DNA from: Streptomyces mayonensis | Lineage (GTDB): Bacteria > Actinomycetota > Actinomycetes > Streptomycetales > Streptomycetaceae | Reading direction: 5' to 3' | Length of the DNA stretch: 64,000 nucleotides | Assembly (NCBI RefSeq): GCF_018982965.1 | Contig: NZ_JACBYP010000017.1 | Location: 35,370-99,369 of the forward strand | Part shown: positions 58,687 through 64,000 of the stretch, in pieces | How positions within the stretch are numbered: the stretch's first letter is position 1 | How the letters are laid out: every line of letters begins with the position of its first letter | Position numbers and translations under genes: made by a program | Notes under the pieces: model-generated | What the model saw: the letters and a program-made list of their open reading frames with translations, nothing else | What the model was told of the DNA's origin: nothing | The model's database searches: none

Positions 58687-58828
58687 CGCCGTACTCCTTC
58701 ACCTGCGTCCCCGTGGTTTCCGGCGTCGTCCGGGTGCCCAGCCGGGCGCCCACCACTCGGCGGCGGGCCGAAACACCGCCGAACTATCCTGGTCGCGGCC
58801 CCGGCACCGCCGCGCCCGGGCCGCCGCC

Positions 58829-58900
58829 GTCCTCACCGCCGTCCGTATCGCCGCCATCGTCGCCGTCCCTATCGCCGTCCGTATCGCCGTCACCGTCGCC
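58829..58900. repeat. Six tandem 12-nt units
   Basis: Units start at 58829, 58841, 58853, 58865, 58877 and 58889 with consensus GTCCGTATCGCC. The array ends only 7 nt before the AGGAG ribosome site of the thioesterase gene, so it would form part of that gene's leader. Confidence 0.88.
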
Positions 58901-58917
58901 GTCCCAGGAGCAGCCCG

Positions 58918-59736
58918 TTGAGCAGCAGCACACCGACCCCGGCCCCGACCCCTGACAGCTACTACGAGCGGATCGACGAGCACCGCTACAAGCCCACGCC
59001 GCACGCGAGCGGGGCGTGGAGCGCGGACGAACAGCACTTCAGTCCGCTCGGCGGCCTCATCGTGCACGCCGTCGACCGGCACCTGGCGGGGCGTGCGGGT
59101 GCGGACATGTCGCTGAGCCGGGTCAGCTTCGACATCCTGGGCCGCCCGGCGCTGGACGAGTGCGAGATACGGGTGGAGACCGTCCGGCCGGGACGCACGA
59201 TCGAGCTGGTCGAGGCGACCGTGCTGATAGCGGACCGGTCGGTGGCCCGGGCCAGGGCCTGGCTGCTGGCCGACGTCGACACGGGCGCCGTCGCCGGCGG
59301 CGGCGCCGACCGGCTCGCCGCACCGGACACGCTCGGACGCTGGCCGATGGACACCGAGTGGCCGGGCGGATACATCGCCTCCCTGGACGTACGCCCGCTC
59401 GCGCCGCCCTCCCCCGGCCGCACCACCGCCTGGGTCTCCACCGGCCTCGACCTGGTCGCCGGGGAGGACGCGAGCCCGCTGGCCTCCTACGTCGCGCTGG
59501 TCGACACGGCCAACGGCATCGCGGTGCGGCAGTCGCCGCGGGAGTGGATGTTCCCGAACGTCGACCTGACGCTGCACCTGCACCGCGCGCCGCGGGGCCG
59601 CTGGACCGGCCTCGACACCACCGTCGTCTTCGGGCCGACCGGCCAGGGCATCACCAGCACCGTGCTGCACGACGTGGACGGCCCCGTGGGTCACGCCCAG
59701 CAGATGCTCACGGTGCGTCCGCAGCCCCGGGTGTGA
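58918..59736 (+). CDS. Acyl-CoA thioesterase-like double-hotdog protein
   Basis: 272 residues from TTG at 58918, preceded by AGGAG at 7 nt. It starts MSSSTPTPAPTPDSYYERIDEHRYKPTPHASGAWSADEQHFSPLGGLIVHAVD; the two hotdog halves are typical of TesB-like (thioesterase family) proteins. Strands VSFDILGRPALDECEIRVETVRPGRTIELVEATVLIADRSVARARAWL and, near the end, TGLDTTVVFGPTGQGITSTVLHDVDGPVGHAQQMLTVRP match. Expected to hydrolyse acyl-CoA thioesters; substrate unknown. It overlaps the convergent oxidoreductase gene by 29 nt. Confidence 0.85.
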   Translation: MSSSTPTPAPTPDSYYERIDEHRYKPTPHASGAWSADEQHFSPLGGLIVHAVDRHLAGRAGADMSLSRVSFDILGRPALDECEIRVETVRPGRTIELVEATVLIADRSVARARAWLLADVDTGAVAGGGADRLAAPDTLGRWPMDTEWPGGYIASLDVRPLAPPSPGRTTAWVSTGLDLVAGEDASPLASYVALVDTANGIAVRQSPREWMFPNVDLTLHLHRAPRGRWTGLDTTVVFGPTGQGITSTVLHDVDGPVGHAQQMLTVRPQPRV

Positions 59737-60724
59737 GGACGAGGCGGCCGCGTACCCCGCCGGCCTCCAGCCTGCGGTGGGCCTCGGCCGTCAGCGACAG
59801 GGGCAGCCGGCCGGCGATGCGCGGGCGCCACGGCGTGTCCCGGAGCACGCCGACGACGCCGTCGGCCGCCGCCGCGAGGTCGGCGGTCGTGGCGTTGCTG
59901 ATGGCGAAGCCCACGATGCTCGCGTCGCGGGTGTAGAGCAGACCGAGCGGGAGTTCGGCGGCCCCGTTGCCGAGTCCGACCATCGCGACCAGGCGCCCGC
60001 CGTGGGCCAGCAGGTCCACGGCGTCGGCGAGCACGCCGTGCCCGGAGGTGTCGAGGTGCACGTCGTAGCCCTCGGGGGCCGCCCGGCGCAGCTGTTCCGC
60101 GAGGTCGGAGGCCCTGTAGTCGAGCACCTCGGCCGCGCCCAGGGCGAGCAGCCGGTCGGCGTCCTCCTGCCGGGCGGTGGTGACGACGCGGGCTCCGGCC
60201 CGGGAGGCGAGGGCGACGGCGGCGCCGCCCACGTTGCCTGCGCCGCCGCCGACGTACACGGTCTCCCCCGCCCGCAGCCGGCCGTGGCGCAGCAGCGCCA
60301 GCCAGGCCGAGGCCGCCGGGTGCGCGGCGGCCACGAGGTCGTGGTCGGCGAGACCGGGCGGTGCGGCGTAGAGCCGTTCGGCGGCGACCGTCGCGTACTC
60401 GGCGAAGGATCCCTGCCGGCCCGCGTGGCCCAGACTGTTGCACCACACCCGCTGTCCCGGGGCGAAGCCCGCCGCGCCGGGCCCGGCCGCGGCGACCTCG
60501 CCCACCAGGTCACGGCCGACGACGAAGGGGAAGGGCAGCGGGGTGGCGTAGGCCCCGGACCTCACGAAGGTGTCGACGGGGTCGACCGCCACGGCCGCGA
60601 CCCGGACCAGCACGTCCGTGGGCCCGACCGGCGGTACGGGCAGCTCGCCGTGGCGGATGCGGTCGGCGGGGCCGACGGAGTCGATGTACGCCGCTCGCAT
60701 CAGGTCGGGGACTGTGGCGGTCAT
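59708..60724 (-). CDS. MDR-family NADPH:quinone reductase-like enzyme
   Basis: 338 residues using ATG at 60724; the ATG at 60733 is equally possible and neither has a good ribosome site. GroES-like domain with VRVAAVAVDPVDTFVRSGAY and GRDLVGEVAAAGPGAAGFAPGQRVW; Rossmann motif VGGGAGNVGGAAVALASRAGARVVTTA. No zinc-ligand cluster. It is the second MDR oxidoreductase in the window (the first starts at 5381) and not a close copy of it. Substrate unknown. Confidence 0.85.
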   Translation of the reverse strand: MTATVPDLMRAAYIDSVGPADRIRHGELPVPPVGPTDVLVRVAAVAVDPVDTFVRSGAYATPLPFPFVVGRDLVGEVAAAGPGAAGFAPGQRVWCNSLGHAGRQGSFAEYATVAAERLYAAPPGLADHDLVAAAHPAASAWLALLRHGRLRAGETVYVGGGAGNVGGAAVALASRAGARVVTTARQEDADRLLALGAAEVLDYRASDLAEQLRRAAPEGYDVHLDTSGHGVLADAVDLLAHGGRLVAMVGLGNGAAELPLGLLYTRDASIVGFAISNATTADLAAAADGVVGVLRDTPWRPRIAGRLPLSLTAEAHRRLEAGGVRGRLVLTPGAADAP

Positions 60725-60781
60725 GGACCTCATGCTAGGAAGCGGCCGGTACCGGCGCAGCCGCGGGCGGTGCGTATCCCG

Positions 60782-60840
60782 GCGTGCGCAGTGTGGGGCG
60801 GCGCACTGCGGCTGCGCGCACTGGCCGTCCGCAGTGTGCG
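60782..60840. promoter_or_regulatory. Four CGCAGTG/CGCACTG elements upstream of the oxidoreductase
   Basis: CGCAGTG occurs at 60787 and 60830, CGCACTG at 60802 and 60817, within 50 nt, 15 to 13 nt apart. The cluster lies 58-116 nt upstream of the oxidoreductase start and may bind a regulator. Confidence 0.45.
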
Positions 60841-60870
60841 TGGGGGAAGCCTCGCCGCCGGGCCGCGCAT

Positions 60871-61482
60871 TCAGCCTGTGCCCGAGCGCGACAGGCCGGG
60901 ACGGGCGCCCGTCGTACGCGCGGCCCGCACCCTGCGTCCGCGGCGCGTCGGCCCCCAGGGCTTGAGGACCGAGACCGCCGTCATGAAGACGTAGGCGGAC
61001 AGCGAGACGACCGGCCCGAACAGTACGTCCCCGGCGTCGGGCAGGGCCCCGCCCGCGGCCACCGCCGTGACCGCGGAGTTGACGCCGGGGCGCAGCGCGA
61101 AGACCGTGGCGGCGGTCGTGGCCAGCGTCAGCCAGAACTTCGTGAACACCCAGCGGTGCCGGGCCAGACCCCAGTGCGTGCCAAGGGCGAGCACCAGACC
61201 GCTCGTCAGGGTGAGCAGCGCGAGCGGGAGCAGCAGCCAGTCGGCGAACAGCTTCATGGAGCGGACGGCGGCCTCCACCGCCGCCGGGGAGGCCGTGGAG
61301 GCCGCGGTCACGCCGAGCGCCAGCAGCCCGAGCGTGAGCCCCAGCCAGCCGGCGGAGGCGACGACGTGGACGACGAGCAGGCCCCGGCGTGCGGGACGGC
61401 TGAGTTGACGGCCGAGCCGACCGCCGAGTTCACCACTGAGTTGACCGCTGAGTCGACCGCTGAGTTTCTTCACCCGGACCAC
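60871..61482 (-). CDS. DUF2269-like membrane protein with N-terminal repeats
   Basis: 203 residues from GTG at 61482. Residues 8-31 are six four-residue units (LSGR, LSGQ, LSGE, LGGR, LGRQ, LSRP). Four membrane helices follow (GLLVVHVVASAGWLGLTLGLLALG, LLLPLALLTLTSGLVLALG, FWLTLATTAATVFAL, LSAYVFMTAVSVL). The arrangement VHVVASAGWLG at helix 1 fits the DUF2269 group. No clear ribosome site, so the start, and therefore translation of the repeats, is uncertain; a GTG in the first helix is an alternative. Confidence 0.7.
   Translation of the reverse strand: MVRVKKLSGRLSGQLSGELGGRLGRQLSRPARRGLLVVHVVASAGWLGLTLGLLALGVTAASTASPAAVEAAVRSMKLFADWLLLPLALLTLTSGLVLALGTHWGLARHRWVFTKFWLTLATTAATVFALRPGVNSAVTAVAAGGALPDAGDVLFGPVVSLSAYVFMTAVSVLKPWGPTRRGRRVRAARTTGARPGLSRSGTG
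61402..61461 (-). repeat. Five tandem 12-nt units at the 5' end of the membrane-protein gene
   Basis: Units start at 61402, 61414, 61426, 61438 and 61450 with pattern GAGTTGACCGCY. They encode the LSGx repeats in frame if the GTG at 61482 is used. Confidence 0.85.
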
Positions 61483-61626
61483 GCTGCCGGGAAACGGCGG
61501 CGAAGACGTCCGTCGGCGGGAGTAACCCCGCGTACCGGCCCGGGCGTACTCGGCGGGTGACGCCGTGCCCCGGTCGGAGCAGCGCGGGGCCGCCCACCGG
61601 GCGGGCGGGCACCGTGCGTCCTAGCG

Positions 61627-61656
61627 TGACCGGTGCCGACCGGTACCGACCGGTGA
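61627..61656. promoter_or_regulatory. Three 10-nt-phased ACCGGT palindromes
   Basis: TGACCGGTGC, CGACCGGTAC and CGACCGGTGA follow each other with a 10-nt period, so the ACCGGT palindromes face the same side of DNA. A TAGCGT hexamer (61622-61627) overlaps the 5' end. The set lies 28-57 nt upstream of the gene at 61684. Confidence 0.5.
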
Positions 61657-61683
61657 TCCGAGGAAACGCCGCTAGGAGTCCCC

Positions 61684-62109
61684 ATGCGTCTGCCCGTCGA
61701 ACTCAGGCACGTCGCCCCGCGACTGGCCACCGGGGCCTTCATCCTCAACTCCGGTCTCGCCAAGCGCGGGGCCGACGAGCAGACCGCCGCGGCCATGCAC
61801 GGGATGGCGAAGAACACCTATCCCTTCCTCGGGAAACTCGAGTCCCAGAAGTTCATCCGGCTGCTCTCCGCGGGTGAGATCGCACTCGGAGCCGCGCTCC
61901 TGCTGCCGGTGGTTCCGACGGCCCTCGCGGGCGTGGGTCTGACGGCGTTCTCGGCCGGTCTCGTGGGCCTGTACCTGCGCACTCCCGGTATGCGGGAGGA
62001 GGGCAGCCTGCGTCCCACGCAGGAGGGCACCGCGCTCGCGAAGGACACCTGGATGCTGGGCATCGGGATCGGGTTCGTCGTCGACGGGATCCAGCGCCGG
62101 TGCCGGTGA
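61684..62109 (+). CDS. DoxX-like membrane protein
   Basis: 141 residues with AGGAG 5 nt before ATG. Hydrophobic segments: LATGAFILNSGLAK, LLSAGEIALGAALLLPVV, LAGVGLTAFSAGLVGLYL and TWMLGIGIGFVVDGI. The pattern (first helix, EIALG, AG-x-G-L) resembles DoxX/DoxD-type four-helix proteins. Function unknown. The ACCGGT triplet upstream suggests specific regulation. Confidence 0.75.
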   Translation: MRLPVELRHVAPRLATGAFILNSGLAKRGADEQTAAAMHGMAKNTYPFLGKLESQKFIRLLSAGEIALGAALLLPVVPTALAGVGLTAFSAGLVGLYLRTPGMREEGSLRPTQEGTALAKDTWMLGIGIGFVVDGIQRRCR

Positions 62110-62150
62110 CCGACGTCGGTCCGGGCCGCGCCGGGCGGCCGGCGCCAGGT

Positions 62151-63155
62151 TCAGACAGGCCCTGGGGAAGCACCGGCGAGTGAGTTCCAGTCGTCGTCCG
62201 TGCGGGCCAGCAGCGCCGTGATCGTGTCCTCGTCGGGCAGGGGCCCGTGGTCGCCCACCACTCCGAGTGCGGACGCCGCCGTGAGGTGGCCGAGGCGCAG
62301 CGCACCGGTCAGGCCGGGGCCCCGCCACAGTCCGGCGAGGAATCCGGCGGCGAACGCGTCGCCCGCGCCGACGGGCTCCACCACGTCGACGGCCGGCGCG
62401 GGCACCGTGCACACGCTCTCCTCGGTGAAGGCGGTGGCGCTGCGCCCGCCGTCCTTGACGACGAGGACCCGCGGTCCGCTCAGCAGCCGGCGGACGTCGG
62501 CGGGAGCCAGACCGGCGCCCCACAGGCCCTGTGCCTCGTCGAGGCCGACGAAGGTGACGTCGGCGCGGTCGGCCAGGTCCCGCAGGACCGAGGGCGCCGT
62601 GTCCGGCGGCCACAGCGCGGGACGGTGGTTGACGTCGAAGCTGACCGCGTGGGTGCGCTCGTGCGGCGGCGTGTGCAGCGCCCGTTCCACCAGGGCCGCG
62701 CAGGACGGGGACAGGGCGGGGGTCACCCCGGTCAGGTGCAGCAGGGCGGCGGCGCCGAGCCGTGCGTCGTCGAGGACGCCGGGGCCGAGGGCCGAGGCCG
62801 CGGAGCCCTTCCGGTAGTAGTGCACACGGGTGCCGTCGGGTCCGGGGTCCTTGAGCAGCAGGCCGGTGGGCCGTTGCGGGTCGGTGCGCACGCCGGACAC
62901 GTCCACCCCGGCCCTGCCGACGGCCGCCAGCACCCGACGGCCGAGCGCGTCGTCGCCGACGGCCGAGAGCCAGGAGACGGGCAGTCCCAGGTCGGCGAGG
63001 TACATGGCGACGTTCGACTCGGCGCCCGCCACCGACAGCCGCAACGACTCCGCGGAGTCGAGCTCGTCGGGCGGAAACGGTGACATCGCGGCCATGGTCT
63101 CCCCCACGCAGACCACCGGGCCGCGCGGCGGGCGCCACCCGCGCTCCGCGCTCAT
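62151..63155 (-). CDS. kdgK: 2-keto-3-deoxygluconate kinase (PfkB family)
   Basis: 334 residues; GGGAGGG before ATG. PfkB signatures: VAGAESNVAMYLADLG near the N-terminus and EPVGAGDAFAAGFLAGL (anion hole with catalytic Asp) near the C-terminus. RTDPQRPTGLLLKDPGPDGTRVHYYRKGSAAS is typical of KDG kinases. It phosphorylates 2-keto-3-deoxygluconate to KDPG. The KDPG aldolase gene lies 139 nt upstream on the same strand, giving the two last steps of the pathway. Confidence 0.9.
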   Translation of the reverse strand: MSAERGWRPPRGPVVCVGETMAAMSPFPPDELDSAESLRLSVAGAESNVAMYLADLGLPVSWLSAVGDDALGRRVLAAVGRAGVDVSGVRTDPQRPTGLLLKDPGPDGTRVHYYRKGSAASALGPGVLDDARLGAAALLHLTGVTPALSPSCAALVERALHTPPHERTHAVSFDVNHRPALWPPDTAPSVLRDLADRADVTFVGLDEAQGLWGAGLAPADVRRLLSGPRVLVVKDGGRSATAFTEESVCTVPAPAVDVVEPVGAGDAFAAGFLAGLWRGPGLTGALRLGHLTAASALGVVGDHGPLPDEDTITALLARTDDDWNSLAGASPGPV

Positions 63156-63294
63156 GCCCGCCCTCCCGTAGGCCCGGCCGAAGGGCCGGGGCGTGCTGCG
63201 ACCGCGGGCACGGGGGCGAGGGCGGGCACGGAGGTGGAGGCGCGCACGGAGGCGAGGGCGGGGGCGGCGGGGTACCGGCCGCCGTGCGGCCGGC
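63156..63294. other. G-rich kdgK-eda spacer
   Basis: The spacer has many GGG runs on the plus strand (GGGGGCGAGGGCGGGC, GGCGAGGGCGGGGGC), so it could fold as a G-quadruplex on the non-template side of the minus-strand operon. No gene seen. Confidence 0.4.
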
Positions 63295-63927
63295 TCATGA
63301 CCGGGCCTCCCTTACGGCGGCGCGGAAGGCGCGGGCACGGGTGCGCAGGGCGTCGAGGTCGCCGCCGTCGGCGGCGTCGCCGACGAGCGGGGAGCCGACG
63401 CCGACCGCGGTGGCGCCGGCCGCCAGGTGGGCGCGGGCCGCCGCCTCGTCGACACCGCCCACCGGCACGAGGGGTTCGTCGGGGAACGGTCCGCGCAGGG
63501 CCTTCACGTAGGCGGGCCCACCGGCCTGTGCCGCCGGGAAGATCTTGAGGGCGGTGGCGCCGAGCGTGCGTGCCGCGATGACGTCGGTGGGGGTCATGAC
63601 CCCCGCCAGGACGGGCATGCCGAGTGCGCGTGCCTCCCGGACGCCCTCGCCGAGGCCCGGGGTGACGGCGAAGTCGGCGCCCGCCCGGTGGGCGGCCCGG
63701 GCGTCGTCGGCGGTGAGGATCGTGCCGGCGCCCAGTGGCCGTCCCGGTCCGAGGGCGGCCCTGGCCCGGGCGACGACTTCGAGGGCGTCGGCGCCGGTCA
63801 GTGACACCTCGACGAGTTCCACGCCCTCGTCGGCCAGGGTGAGTACGGTGCGCAGCGCGGCGTCGGGGTCGGTCCCGCGCACGATGGCGACGAGGCGGTG
63901 CGCGGCCAGGGCGGCTCGCAGATCCAC
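63295..63927 (-). CDS. eda: KDPG/KHG aldolase
   Basis: 210 residues, GTG start with GAAGGAG upstream. TIM-barrel Eda-type class I aldolase: LVAIVRGTDPDAAL, EVSLTGADALEV (with Glu), GAGTILTADDAR, FAVTPGLGEGV and the Schiff-base Lys in TALKIFPAAQAGG. It splits KDPG into pyruvate and glyceraldehyde-3-phosphate. First visible gene of the leftward eda-kdgK pair; any further operon genes would be outside the window. Confidence 0.93.
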   Translation of the reverse strand: MDLRAALAAHRLVAIVRGTDPDAALRTVLTLADEGVELVEVSLTGADALEVVARARAALGPGRPLGAGTILTADDARAAHRAGADFAVTPGLGEGVREARALGMPVLAGVMTPTDVIAARTLGATALKIFPAAQAGGPAYVKALRGPFPDEPLVPVGGVDEAAARAHLAAGATAVGVGSPLVGDAADGGDLDALRTRARAFRAAVREARS

Positions 63928-64000
63928 GGGGTGAGTCTCCTTCTCGGGTCGGTGCGGGTCGGGTTGCTCAGGTCGGGGGGGCGGTCTCCCGGGTCGGGGC
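63928..64000. other. Upstream edge of the eda gene
   Basis: 73 nt containing the eda ribosome site (GAAGGAG) and no other clear signal; the window ends here. Confidence 0.4.

Noticed and set aside
1..64000. CRISPR arrays, tRNA/rRNA genes, insertion sequences, attachment sites, replication origin
   Set aside because: None seen: no regularly spaced identical repeats with unique spacers, no transposase or integrase ORF, and no tRNA-like or rRNA-like sequence noticed by eye.

Overview
The window is about 72% G+C, with third-position G/C bias, GGAGG-type ribosome binding sites, many ATGA/GTGA gene overlaps and families typical of the genus: a conservon, FUSC-family membrane proteins, streptogrisin, PhoD, an iron box and RhaEW-type rhamnose catabolism. 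It is chromosomal DNA of a Streptomyces. Many genes look accessory or arm-like. I saw no rRNA, tRNA, CRISPR array, transposase or phage gene.

Layout. 1-4.9 kb: the 3' end of a class I terpene synthase faces a complete conservon (cvnA-B-C-D-E: sensor-kinase-like protein, roadblock protein, DUF742 protein, small GTPase, P450). 5.4-12.1 kb: an MDR oxidoreductase, a STAS anti-sigma antagonist, an EF-G-like ribosomal-protection protein, DUF4230 and VanZ-like proteins, and a secreted GH16 glucanase. 12.2-20.4 kb: a PHP phosphoesterase, a HAD phosphatase joined to a FUSC protein through a 22-codon ORF, a strongly structured non-coding segment (15470-15624), an NAD-dependent epimerase, an EF-G-binding (FBP) protein, a second FUSC protein and unknowns. 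20.8-27 kb: an iron-box-controlled DUF2470 gene, a TetR gene divergent from a CYP102-like P450, a pentapeptide protein, a PIG-L deacetylase and an S33 peptidase.

27.2-41.7 kb is the clearest functional block. It holds a LacI regulator, rhamnose mutarotase and the RhaSQPT transporter on the minus strand, divergent from rhaI, the aldolase/dehydrogenase fusion rhaD, rhaB and lutABC. Together they take up L-rhamnose, isomerise, phosphorylate and cleave it to DHAP and L-lactaldehyde, oxidise the aldehyde to L-lactate, and the Lut proteins convert lactate to pyruvate. The divergent promoters at 33.58-33.76 kb each carry a LacI-like operator.

41.7-64 kb: a cupin, a threonine dehydratase-like enzyme with a YheO/DauR-like regulator, an MHS transporter remnant, phoD, a streptogrisin with a chitin-binding domain, an unrecognised translationally coupled five-gene operon that begins with a 62-residue peptide (48356-52278), a methyltransferase, MscS, MMPL, a DUF2945/DUF3140 stress-like operon, a thioesterase, a second MDR enzyme, small membrane proteins, and kdgK/eda of the 2-keto-3-deoxygluconate route, which continues beyond the window.

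A recurrent feature is short direct or tandem repeats beside genes. Their periods are 6, 9, 10, 12, 14, 15, 35 and 75 nt, and most of the longer arrays have periods divisible by three. Several strong perfect hairpins and palindromes lie in intergenic regions.
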